This document shows, piece after piece, positions 47,616-59,660 of a stretch of 64,000 nucleotides of DNA. Made by a program: the position numbers and the translations under genes. This stretch comes from Gibbula magus (Eukaryota; Mollusca; Gastropoda; Trochida; Trochidae): the NCBI GenBank assembly GCA_936450465.1, contig OW388293.1:42242982-42306981 (forward strand), written 5' to 3'. Position 1 is the first letter of the stretch. The number at the start of each line of letters is the position of its first letter. The notes below the pieces were generated by a model. That model saw only the letters and a list, made by a program, of their open reading frames with translations, ran no database searches and was not told the origin of the DNA.

Positions 47616-50600
47616 TATACTTAGATTTAGAAATATCGTGTTGTACATTAAAGTTACTTTATAGAACGCTGTACGTATTCATTCCAAATGTAACTGTATG
47701 TAACTGGAATGTATAGTGCCATCCTTGACTACGTGTATATGTTTATTTGATTTCATTTGCCATGTATTTGTAAAATTAGCTATTAGCTCTGCAAATCCGT
47801 TTGTTTCAAGATTCCATAGGAATTAAAATGATCGAAACGAGATTTTAGTGGTGCAAAAAAGGTTTCTCATTTTGTATTCTTTCTGTTACCTGAAAACAAT
47901 TTTTTTTGATCAAATATACACTTTTTAATTGCTGTGATACGGATATACCAGTATTTGGCTAAGTACTGGAATGATAGGCGAGAAAAGATCCAGATCCATA
48001 TCTCTCTGGCACACTATCCGGGAAGGTCAACAGATCTTATATTCTGTATGATCCAACCTTTGCCGTGTCGTGCATGTTGTCATTGTGAATATGTGTGTAA
48101 ACCAACTTAAATACCACTGCCTGAATAAAATGTCAGATATTATGAACAAAGTGAGCTTCATTTCAGTTAAATTTATAGTAATGGAAGCTGCTGTCAAATG
48201 TCTGACAATATTGATAATGGAAAGGTAATGTTCATCAAACGAAGCCCCATAAAATTACCACGTACTATGCTGATAGTATTCCTAATACTGGAGTAAATTA
48301 TCTGTGTTAAAACATTGATATATACATGTTACTTACACGTAATAGAATGCTGGTCCATTTCAATAATGTTATGAGTGAGATGAATGTAGGGATTGAACTT
48401 CACAGAACTAATTTCTTTCCCTTTTTAATTTTACAGATAATAATGCGATGATGCAATGTAGCAGTTGTAAATTGCAACAAATCCGGTCCACCTATTACTC
48501 CATCTGTTAAAGATTTATTCCTGACGGAATGACACAGGGAACAGTCTCTGGAGGGTCAGTGTTGCGGCTACGCTTCTTTAGATCAGATACCGCTTCCTCC
48601 CTTTCTTACCTCTATAAGAAATGTCTAATCTCTTATGACCAAAAGTGAAATTACATTTTATGAACTTTATGTATGGACAGTAGAAGTTATATAGAGAATA
48701 ATTGAAGTAAACAACTGTATTTAATAATTATAATTGGCATAAATATCAACATAAACTCATTAGACCTCAGCCAAACTCTAGCTAGTAAGAGGCCACTTAT
48801 ATGATGTAAAAGTTCAACTAAAGTTATGTTGGTTTTTCATTTCATGTCTATACATGTCTAAAAGAACAAAATAAGAAAAAAGAGAAAGGGAGAAACATTG
48901 AAAGGTAATGGATGAGAGAGAAAATCAAATTTATTACTCACCTGTGTAATACAGCAGCAAGTATGATAACATTGTACAATTGTGACGCCACATTGGTTGA
49001 CCGTCATCACAATAGTCCATGACTCGCGGAAGAAGTTTTAGTCTTTGTATCCTGTCGGCAATTTCGCTTGATAAATAGTGGGATGTGATAAACAGAATAC
49101 TAAACTTCCTTCCATATAATACCATGTTTATTAAACTCGTGAATGATTTGGTATTTGACTTTCGCTCGTTTTATAGCAAATAATTAACTCGTTAAAAATG
49201 GTATTAAATCGAAGATCGTTTAGTATCCTTTATAGAAGATATGAAAGGAAAGAACCACACATGGGTACTTTATAACATTATTTGATTTTTAAAATAAGAA
49301 TACAACGTTTCACAATGATTTCCTCACCTGAAAGAGGAACAATAGCAACCACTGTCTGTTATATTTAGCTGATAATTGCACTCTCTAGTTACAGTAATCA
49401 GCTCACCTAAACAAACACATCAGTTGTCAGGATATCAGAATGTGTGTGATTGAAATTGATTTTATATTTGCAGCTGTTTTCCAACGCTTCCATTAGAAAC
49501 CTAATTTGCTTGCTCTAGTATCACTTCAATGGAAGAATTTGACTAACAATCGTTTGTTATTACATCAAATAATGCTCTTTTACACGTGAATCCCCTTTAA
49601 GGCGATTTCAAGGCGACCATATACATTTTTTATGTTTCCTGTAAAATCGTGATGTGATTATACATTCAAACTGTCAGGAAATAATGCAGTGTAACAAAAA
49701 CTGATGTTTCATGGAATAGCAAGCTATGTTTAAAGTAGATTTGCTAAATAGGTATATGGTTGGGTTTTTTAAATATTTTCGTTGAAATCATAAGTCTTTA
49801 CCCGTCAATCTAAAAGAATTCGACAATAAAACAAATATGCAATGGAGAAAATTACTGAATAATTAGAAGATATGTTATTATCAAAAATCAATTTAACTCA
49901 GATGTTGCGTTACCGAAATGTCAATACTGACATGTCAATCGGTATGATACACTTGGTATTAAACGAAATAACACATGTCCACAATTCTTTTAAATGTCAG
50001 AGTTATTCTGTTTTTTTACTCTCTCTTTCAAATGTAATAATGATTAATAAAGATATGCAAATCAAAGTTTGTTAACTATATGTTAATATAATCTTGAAAT
50101 ATAGTCTTCCAATTTTATGGATATCTACTGTATGTTATGCATCTCAGATTGCAGGTTTTTCTCATATGTACATTGCAAATATGGCAAATTACTTATTAAC
50201 CTGACATGTGATGATATCCTTTTATGTAAAAACTTTTCAGTTCATATGAGGTGCTACCAACATAGCAAGACAAGCACCTGCTGTTATCATTAATGATAAT
50301 TGATTCATTCAATTTCTAAATGTTCTTTTGTCACTTTATGCTCCTTGTTTATAACAATATATATCATTTTTGTTATTGCTATTAAGTTTTTTTTATTTTC
50401 CAGAACTGAAAATCTCAGCTTTGGTTCAAGATTATAAGTATTGAGCCACGAAAAGTGTATCCTAACTCCAAAATATAATTTAGTGCTAAAATGTATTAAT
50501 GGCAATGGTAGATTCTTTCTGGTTTATTTTATTGTTAATGAACCAACAAGAACTGTTGCCATGAGGAAGCAGGTTATATTATTAGTGTATGATTTGACAT

Positions 50601-51383
50601 GGGGATTGACACAATAATTGTGTATTCTGGCAGGCTATGAGTAAAGTTTGTTTCATTAAGTTGTTTTTAAATACAATAAGGAGTAAAAGTTTTATAATCA
50701 ATTTGTTTTCAGCGTGCCTTTGATGTCATTTGTTTAGCTGACATTTGTCCGATTTCATGACACTCGTTCTTGCCATTTGTTTATTAAGATTACCTTATAT
50801 TACAACCAATATTCTTGTCTTTTTTAACATATTCTTTCAAAAGCCTCATTTCATTAATTGGACTTGAGTCCAGGAGGAACCAGAAATGTCGAAGAAGGTT
50901 TAAAACCTACCAGTCCAGTTCTACGCTTCAAGAGTACCAGGGAGAGTTGGAACAAGATTATTTTAACTCTATGCAAACCGTAACATCTTCTACATTAATT
51001 TCAGACTTACTGTTTCTAGAATCACGACTATGTCCATTTGACGTTTATATAGAAAGCAGTGACACACGTGTGCTCTCTTAACTTATTATTTTTTCCTCGG
51101 GAACCATTATGATACCTGGGTTATCTTAGTTAAACTCTCTATCATATCTTTATTCTTTTCTTCCAAGAATATAAACGTAATTATTTCAACAAGAAACATT
51201 TTTGAAATTTAAAGACAAACATTACATGCATTCGTCTACTATTCAGCATCAATACCTTACAATGAAAACATGTGTTTTGTAGAAAGTTCCATCTAACACT
51301 ACATTTGGTTGCATTACTATTAGCAAAATATAGGCGACTGTTCATGATGAATGTAATCGATCATGCGAGAAAACCATTTCTGA
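47616..51383. other. Unassigned intergenic sequence
   Basis: AT-rich. The ORFs at 49872-50075, 50815-51081 and others lack domain signatures, codon bias I could recognise, or paired splice sites. No repeat of note was seen by eye. Confidence 0.3.
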
Positions 51384-51754
51384 TAAGATACAGTAAAATA
51401 CATAGAGGATATTTGGCTTTTCTTGACAAATACCATGTTTATCTCATCAAGTGAGGTAGAAAGTTTTTATTATCACGAGTGGCGCAGCCACGGGTGATAA
51501 TATTTAAAGTTTCTATCTAACGAAATCGACTTGCATTTTACGTTAAGTCGGCTCGAGAATGAGCCTGTCGACTCAGCAACAATGTGACGTCATGGACGTG
51601 CCATGACGTCGGAACATTATTTTATGACGTCAGGTCATTGTTATATCAGTCACTAGTGACTGATAACACGTTCCATTGTTATTTTCACAAGTGACTGATA
51701 ACACAGTTTATTTTCATTGATAGATCCCAGTATTTCACCTCCAATCATATAATA
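51384..51754 (+). repeat. Palindrome-rich element, copy 1
   Basis: Shares its sequence with 53034-53480. It contains half of the long palindrome (about 51420-51515, centre GTGGCGCAGCCAC), two perfect TGACGTCA sites (51585-51592 and 51625-51632) with a CATGACGTCGG between them, and a perfect 22-bp palindrome TATCAGTCACTAGTGACTGA+TA at 51644-51665. A degenerate second GTGACTGATAACAC follows. The outer right arm of the long palindrome is deleted here. The function is unknown. Confidence 0.75.
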
Positions 51755-53033
51755 CAGATGGGCAATACATATTGCACACATAGAGTGATACCAGATCTTT
51801 TCGGTTCTGGTGCTATCGCAAACATGGTCGAAAATATCTGGCTTCTTTTTCACTTTGTGAGAGATTGTGAGATGGAATCTTCTGCACAACTGCATTGATT
51901 CGAGGACAATCACATGCCGCATGACATTTTCATCAATACAAACTACTTAATAACTTTGAAATAGTGCTCTCAGATTCAAATCAATGGATAGTCCAAATGC
52001 TCCAGAGTTAAATTCAAATGTACAGCAACATAAATCTCTCAAGAAATACCATGAAAGAAAGAGCATTGATATTTCTTCTTTAAGTTGCTTGACACATCTA
52101 CAGTTTCAAAAATGATAACTCTCCAAGACGTCCTGAAGAAGATTGCATCTGCATATATATTTGATTGAAAAAAGATTTAAGAACATTATCAAAGGCACAA
52201 CTTGATGAATTGAATCAACAATATACATAATCAGATATTTGTAGATGTCATTTATAATCAAAGAAATATGTGTTTTTTAAAAGCAGTAAATATTGATATA
52301 TTACTCTGCAATTATATCATGTCATTAATTCACCACTACCCTGAAAAGGAAACGAAAATGGAATTTCTGAAACACGGGTTAATTCATCAAGCAGGAACTT
52401 AAAAAAAGTTTTTCAACACCTAAATGTCATCCCCATTTGTGAAAAAGCCTGTTTATTTAGTCTAAAGTGTGCATGTACTTTCATCTTGAAACTTGACTTT
52501 ATTTACATTGTGACTCTCCTTATCTCCATTTCTGTCAGTCACAATGTAGCCTGGGAAGGAGAACAACTGATCTGAGAAATAACCGGAAACCAGTACTGTG
52601 ACACCTTCCGTGAACCGGAAATGGAGCTGTTACAGACACAGCGTCGACTCTGAATCTCAGAGACAATGGTTGTCGCGTTCCTCCAATGATATAAACGCAT
52701 TTACTATAATAACTATGAAAGAATTCATCTAACGGATAAGTAAGGAATCGGAAATACAGCTTTACTTTAGGTGCAAGGAAGATCCTTGTCTCAGATGTGT
52801 TTGAAGTTCTATAACCTTCATAGGACTATTTCAATCGGCTCGACATTGTCACCTAATGTCATGGATACAATTGAATATCTGGATAATGTCTGGATAAGTG
52901 AATCCTCATTTGCATATAAATGCAAAGAGATGTGAGATGCTTCTGTGCGGATGGTCGGGTTTCCGGATATACAGGGGCCGACTCTAAATCATAACATATT
53001 ATATATGTGCAAGATTAGCACATTGGTAAAATA
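51755..53033. other. Unassigned spacer between the two palindrome-rich elements
   Basis: No supported gene. The minus-strand ORF 51653-51922 extends into this region from copy 1 but has no recognisable domain. Confidence 0.3.
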
Positions 53034-53480
53034 TTTCTGATAAGATACTTAGAGGATATTTGTCTTTTCTTGACTAATACCATGTTTATCTCATCGAGTG
53101 AGGTAGAAAGGTTATATTTTCACGAGTGGCGCAGCCACGAGTGAAAATATATAACATTTCTACCTCACGAGATGAGATAAACATGGTATTTGTCAAGAAA
53201 AGACAAATTTTCTATTTATTATATGACCAAATCTTTGCATATTCACCGAAATAGACTTGCATTTACGTTAAGTCGGCTCCAGAATGAGCCTGTCGCCTAA
53301 GCAACAATGTGACGTCATGAACGTGTCATGACGTCGGAGCATTGTTTTATGACATCAGGTCATTGTTATATCAGTCACTAGTGACTGATAACACGTTCCA
53401 TTGTTATTTTCACTAGTGACTGATAACACGGTTTATTTTCATTGATAGATCCCGGTATTTCACCTGCAATCATATAATAA
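53034..53480 (+). repeat. Palindrome-rich element, copy 2
   Basis: Direct repeat of 51384-51754 about 1.7 kb downstream. It holds the complete long inverted repeat (53057-53209), with arms of about 70 bases around GTGGCGCAGCCAC, then one perfect TGACGTCA (53310-53317), a CATGACGTCGG, a decayed third site and the 22-bp palindrome at 53369-53390. It runs directly into the two-module minisatellite. Confidence 0.8.
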
Positions 53481-53482
53481 AG

Positions 53483-53936
53483 TAAAATATTTCTGATAAG
53501 ATACAGTAAAATACATAGAGCACATTGGTAAAATATTTCTGATAAGATACAGTAAAATACATAGAGCACATTGGTAAAATATTTCTGATAAGATACAGTA
53601 AAATATTTCTGATAAGATACAGTAAAATATTTCTGATAAGATACAGTAAAATATTTCTGATAAGATACAGTAAAATACATAGAGCACATTGGTAAAATAT
53701 TTCTGATAAGATACAGTAAAATACAAAGAGCACATTGGTAAAATATTTCTGATAAGATACAGTAAAATATTTCTGATAAGATACAGTAAAATATTTCTGA
53801 TAAGATACAGTAAAATACATAGAGCACATTGGTAAAATATTTCTGATAAGATACAGTAAAATATTTCTGATAAGATACAGTAAAATATTTCTGATAAGAT
53901 ACAGTAAAATACAAAGAGCACATTGGTAAAATATTG
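53483..53936 (+). repeat. Two-module minisatellite (24-bp and 22-bp units)
   Basis: Built from a 24-bp module a (starts TAAAATATTTCTGATAAG) and a 22-bp module b (starts TAAAATACATAGAGCACA or, in two copies, TAAAATACAAAGAG). The order is ab ab aaaab ab aaab aaab, then a partial a: 13 a and 6 b. Both modules occur once, next to each other, in the adjacent palindrome-rich elements (near 51384 and 53016-53052), the likely source. The minus-strand ORFs of 119-181 codons through it are repeat artefacts. Confidence 0.95.
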
Positions 53937-56900
53937 GGAAATTATATAGAGCACCTATTGAAAATCTGTAACTTGTAATAATAATGTGAATGTGACATGA
54001 AAAGCCTTAGCTGGAAAAATATATAACATACGACAGCAACACTTGTTTTGATTATCCGGTAAATGTATCTGTATATACACACATTCCATTACAACATAAC
54101 AACATCATTAAATAAAATATTTATCAAATGTTGAAAGGCAGTACATTTCACTGGATTCAGTGGATTGTGCCATGGCAAAACGACCCAATGACACAGTTTA
54201 GTAGATCCTACAGATTTTGAAAGAGACTGAATCGATTTCATGTCAATCAAAAGAAAACAAATACTCCAGCCTGTGACGACTTACAAGCGACTTTTTCGAG
54301 GACTTGCATTAAATAAGCGCTAGCAACGTAACTGTCTGAAATGAGATTAGTTTGTACTAGAATGACAGACAGCAAGACACAGATGGCTGACTAACCAGCT
54401 AGTATTTGTAAAGGTTTCTAAATATTTCAATAGTTTAAACATTGCTTTGAACTGAGCATAAGGAATATATATTGGTAATCATTTCATGCATAACTATTTA
54501 TTGGTATATCACGCTACAGCAGACATATGTACGTTTTGTTCAGTAGTTTTAAAATTACTTTAAACTAAGAAGGAAATGTATTGTTAATCTTTTCATGCAA
54601 AACTAAGTATGTATGTATAACAGTACAGCAGACACATTTACATTTTGCTCATATCTTTGAAACACAATTGTGTGACTAAGCTAAACAAATACAAAATATT
54701 GTTTATTATGATGTACATGTAGTACAGTGGAATATAATATTAAAATGTAAAGGGATATATTTATAACAGGTACGATTTTTAATTCAGGGAAACAACAATG
54801 ACAATTTGTTTGAGCTTGCAATTAATTTTAAAGATGCGTAACACGTTCTTTTCTTTTTGCTTTAATTCACTTGAAACCAGTTATATTGCCTCATGATAAC
54901 AGACCTCTCGTTAGCTTGGAGGTCGGTTTTATAAAACTAACTACCTCTGATATTGACCTGTTAACCACACAACGTGGTGTATACGGTAATGTTGCCCCCA
55001 CGAAGTGACAACTTTAATTTGTGGCCATTTACAAATAGATAAAGATTATCCATAATGAAGTTAAATAACAAGCGTGTGTTTCGATGGTATTACAATCCTC
55101 AACGATCAACGTTTTGAATTAAGAAAGCCTTATAGCCCGAAGTGGGTACTGAGCGAAGGCTGACAATAGTCTATATATATTTATTTTTTTGTCATTTAAA
55201 AAAACATAATCACGCCTTTGTAGGCTTATGGGTAAGTTTATTTAACACTGAATAACAGAAAATAAATGGTATGGATGTGTTTAGTATATATAGTTGTGCA
55301 GGTGTGCCGATATATTTCAAACTAAACAAAAGTTTATCCATTTTATCATTTTCAAAGCAACAGATATTTGTAGTGTGTATATATCTGCAGGTGTGACAAA
55401 CCAAAATTGAATGAAAACAGAAACTGCTGCTGGAAAGTTCTTCTTGTGACAGATGTCCATGTGAGAAGTTTCAGCGAAGAGGTTCTTGTGCAATATACAA
55501 GATCCAATGCTCAGGTTAAATATGAGTTTCTGTCTTTCTTTCTGCTTCTATTTCTACCTCTATCTGGTACATCATATATCAGTTGTCAATGTCAATATCC
55601 ATGTCATAATATTCATTTTGCTAGATATCTAACGGTAAAGGTTTATTATAAACCAGTGCCCATGGTACGTTTTGCATGCAAAACACATCAGTTTTCGGAT
55701 GATATCAGTAGAGTCGTTGATGCACAAAGACATTAAATTGGCATCTGTGATCACTTTCCAAACGATATTGATGGCCTCTCGGATTCTTTGAAGTTGTAAA
55801 AGCCATTTATTAAGGACAGATGGTGGCATGTTCAATATGAGTTTTGTGATTACTGCCGGAGTCTTTCATTTGATAAATGGCCATATGATATATCCGAAAT
55901 CTGAAACTTTTCACTGTATTTCAAATATTTGCAAATTACTGCTTCTTATTAGAATGATTAAATAGGAATGAGTTTGGTATTAAATTTTGGGTACTGGTTA
56001 AAGTATTTAATGAATGCCAGAAAAAATAGACAAAACGTATAGGATAGGGATAGCTATAATATGTGTTCATTTGTTGAATTCTACAGTACAAACTGATCTA
56101 AAGTTGTCTATAATCGCTGACATAATTCACTTAATTTGGTGGATAAAGTATTATTGAAAAAGGCTTCCTGTTTTGTGATACCAACTTCTCTTGGCTTATT
56201 ATCTATTGACAACGGTTATGATCAATCCATCGTCTTCAGTTTGACGAGGTTAATACTAGCATGTCTTAACATGACGACAAAATGCAATATAGCTTCATGA
56301 TTACCTTAGGTTTTATATTACAAGAACAAATACTAAATATTTGTATCATTTAGAAAACCATGATGATAAGAAAAGAAATAAAACTTTCTCGTTAAAATTG
56401 AACCTTTTTAAGAAGAATGATACTTTGTTGTGATATTGATGATTTTCTTCGAATTGTCACCCTTTGTTTTTAGCACAGACTTCTTCTGAAGAGCCAATTG
56501 GACATCCCTGTGGTGTCTGCAGTTTGCCCACCATTCGTCTTTGAATAATTTGTTGTAGGGAATTATAAGGAAAACATGAAACATGAAAATAAATCCTATG
56601 TTGTTGCTCGGCCCGCGATGATTTTAACAAAATTTCAACGTTTGCTCTTTGCACCTGTGTGCTATGAACATTTGATCAAGGTTTTTGTTTAAAAAATCGA
56701 CCCAATCAAGTACTTGAATTATATTATGTTATTCAGATAACTACGCCATCCAGTAAATTAGGAAGCTTGAACATAAACCTCGACAGATACGAGTTTAAGT
56801 ATCTAATTTGATTTTCATTGAAAGTTTACCGCTTGAATGAAGTAGGCCTGCTAATATTTCTAATGAGAGGTTCATTACTTGGAGCATTTAAAAGCTTTAG

Positions 56901-57143
56901 TCATCCCCATGTAATGCATTTAATGAAGCAAATGGAAATTGAGGTTGTGTATCATAATGAAATAAAATGAAATTTGTATGATTAATCACCCATTGTAATA
57001 TTATTGAATTTTCAGGTAGTAATAGACCCATATATAGCCTCGAAACACCCATGACATTGGGCTCTTAAACAATGAAATGTAAGAGTCACATTGAACTAAC
57101 TGGGACTTTGCAATTGTATATACTACAAAATTAATGATAGCTA
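53937..57143. other. Unassigned intergenic sequence
   Basis: AT-rich. The ORF 55407-55736 contains a hydrophobic stretch but shows no conserved domain or homologous copy. No tandem array or inverted-repeat element was seen. Confidence 0.3.
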
Positions 57144-59660
57144 TCAATTCAATTCAATTTATTTCCGGTACTGAAATGCCACAGGCCTGTAGTACAATAC
57201 ATTTACAGCATTGAAAATACACGCATGTGTAACACACATGAAGATGATACTAGTTACTTGTAACTTATATTGTTTTTTTACATATATTCTGTTCTAAATA
57301 ACATTGCATGATAAATGAACATGACAAATTTTGAGTAAGTGCATTATTTTTGGTATTCAATATTTCTGTGAATTTATAAATGTTTGGATGGACAATATAA
57401 TATGTTTTAATATACAATTTTCTCAGGGAATCATAAACAGGGCAAATTAAAACAAAGTGATATTCATCTTCTATTTCATTAAGATCACAAAGTCTGCAAA
57501 TTCGATGTTCTCTTTGGACTGAGTTGAATCGTCCATTTTCTATAAATAAATCATGTGAAGAACATCTCAGTCTGCTTAAAGCTGTCCTAAACTTTTTTAC
57601 ATTTACACATGAAAGATAGATTTCGGTTTCAAGAGTATATTTAAACATTTTGTAATAAAAACATTTACTAGAAAGTGATATCTTTTCCAGCCATTCTTGT
57701 AAATGTATGTCTTTTAATCTGCTTGTTAGTTCAAAAATAAACTTATCATCTGATTCAAAATATTGGTTTATCCATACAAAACCGAAGCCTTTTGTGAATA
57801 GAAATTTTCTAACAGAACTCACCCAGTTCTTTTGCCCATTTTTATCATATAACATCATTATATTATAGCATTTTTTTTGGAAGTCGATATGAAGGCATAT
57901 TCAATAGTTTCAACCAATACTTTATCGCTTTAATATTTGTAAATAGCTGTATTGGATATCTACCACATTCACCATAAACCATGATATTAGGAGTATTGTA
58001 TTTAACACCCGGAAACCTTTTACAGGCTTTCAATTGTACTTTTTCGATTTCTTTATAATAATCAAAACCCCATATTTCAGCCCCATATGATTTTGGCATC
58101 GAATATCTTAAAATATGAACTTATATTTAAATCTCCCAGTACATTAAGTTGCTTAAAGATACCAATCATTACCTTTTGTGCTTGTATGGAAGCGTAATTA
58201 ACATGCATTGTCCAAGATAAACAATTACTACAAAATAATCCCAAATATTTGTATGAACTAGCAGTGTCTATTTCTTTACCTTTGAACCACCATTTTTCTT
58301 TCTTTGATAAACGCCCTCCCTTCTTGAACACTACTACTTTGGTTCTTGTTCTATTTACTGTTAACTTGAAATTGTCACATTAAATCTCTAGTTCTCTGGT
58401 GATTCTTTGTAAACCTGCTACAGAACTAGAGAATAGCACGATATCGTCTGCAAAAAGCAATAAGAAAATATGTACTATATCTGGATGTAGTTGCATCCCA
58501 TACTCACAATTACTCTCAATTTGGGTTGCCAATTCATTTATGAAAAATAAGAATAGAAATGGACTTAGTATACAACCTTGTCTTACCCCCAGCTGTAAAA
58601 CAATTCGATAATTCATTGTTATTTTTAACGCAGGCTTTAACATTTTCGTACATATTATGGATCAGTTTTCTCATTTTTGGACTAAGGCCATGGTTATTAA
58701 AAAGAGACCATAACTTTTCTCTATCTACTGAATCAAAAGCTTTTTCAAACTCAACAAAGAGAGCATACAGTTAACCACCCTTGATGTTGAAATATTTTTG
58801 TATAATACTTTGCAAAATAAAAATATTATCAGTAGTAGTATATCCATTCCTAAATTCTGCCTGAGATTCACTGAGTTTATCCATTGCCTCTCCCCATGAT
58901 ACTAGTCTTTTGTTAATGATAAAAACCTTGCTAAGAATACTCAAGAGTGTAATGCCTTTATAGTTGTTTGGATTATCCTTGCTGCCTGTTTTATGGATCG
59001 GAACGATAATGCCAACTGACCAATTAGTTGGAAATGTGCCCTTTTCTAATATAATATTGAATAATAATTCTAAATACGGTACTGTAATATCTGCTGAATT
59101 CGTAATGAGATCTGGTGTTATGTCATCAATACCTGGTGACTTATTGGGCTTTAAGCGTTTTATGCTGTTTAATATCTCATCCCTACTAATTGGGGAATCA
59201 AGGATGTCTTCTGATATCTCCAAGTTAGGATCTGATGACGCTTGTGTATTTACATCGTCTCCGAAAGTATCTGCACTATTCCCATAATCAGTTTTGAAGT
59301 TAAAAAGTTTACTAAAATGCCCAAACCAGTCATTCATGCAAATATTGTTTTTCGCTACAGTAGAAGTGTTCAACTTTTTCAGTTCATACCAAAACTTTTT
59401 CGAGTCCGATATGCTATTTTCTATATCTACCTGTTTTTTTCTAAAGTAATCCAGTCTCTTCTGCTTACACACTGCGGTATAATCATTTCTTATCTGACAA
59501 TATTCTTCGAATGATTTCTTATCTTTCCATTTTCTAAACTTGTTAAGCAGCTTACAAGGTTTTATTTTTAGCACCATAGGATATGTGGGTTGCCAATTAT
59601 TGTTTCTGATTCTTTGAAATTTTTCGGGCATATTAGGATTTTCAGTAGTCGACAAGGAAC
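57144..59660 (-). mobile_element. 5'-truncated non-LTR retrotransposon (LINE), dead
   Basis: Minus-strand relic of about 2.5 kb. Reading from 59655 downward there is a linker, reverse-transcriptase blocks (58771-59655), an FADD catalytic box (LLFADDIVLFSSS, 58380-58643), a YKYLG region (58077-58331), the YGAEIW...GECGRYP region (57863-58099) and a C-terminal domain with a CX2CX9HX4C knuckle (57265-57858). The 3' end is a short ATTGA repeat (57144-57160). The endonuclease is missing through 5' truncation. A stop near 58770, a frameshift near 58600-58640, a stop at 58380 and further shifts near 58090 and 57860 inactivate it. The organisation fits the Jockey/CR1-like part of the LINE tree; the clade is not resolved. 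It retains more of the element than the sister copy at 40559-42176. Confidence 0.88.
58771..59655 (-). pseudogene. LINE reverse-transcriptase N-terminal fragment
   Basis: Longest intact frame of the LINE (294 codons, opening at a TTG rather than an ATG, as expected inside a truncated ORF). Residues about 1-165 are a lysine-rich linker normally lying between endonuclease and polymerase. PNKSPGIDDITPDLI starts at about residue 170, HKTGSKDNPNNYKGITLL at about 221, and SQAEFRNGYTTTDNIF at about 264; all are standard LINE RT blocks. It ends in a stop, beyond which the same frame continues with an AFDSVDREKLW-type block, so the stop is a mutation and not the natural end. Confidence 0.85.

Noticed and set aside
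53378..53954. Three overlapping minus-strand ORFs of 119-181 codons
   Set aside because: They are frames through the 24/22-bp minisatellite and mirror its modules.
55407..55736. 109-codon ORF with a hydrophobic stretch
   Set aside because: No homologous copy, splice partner or domain; the length is within what chance gives in this window.
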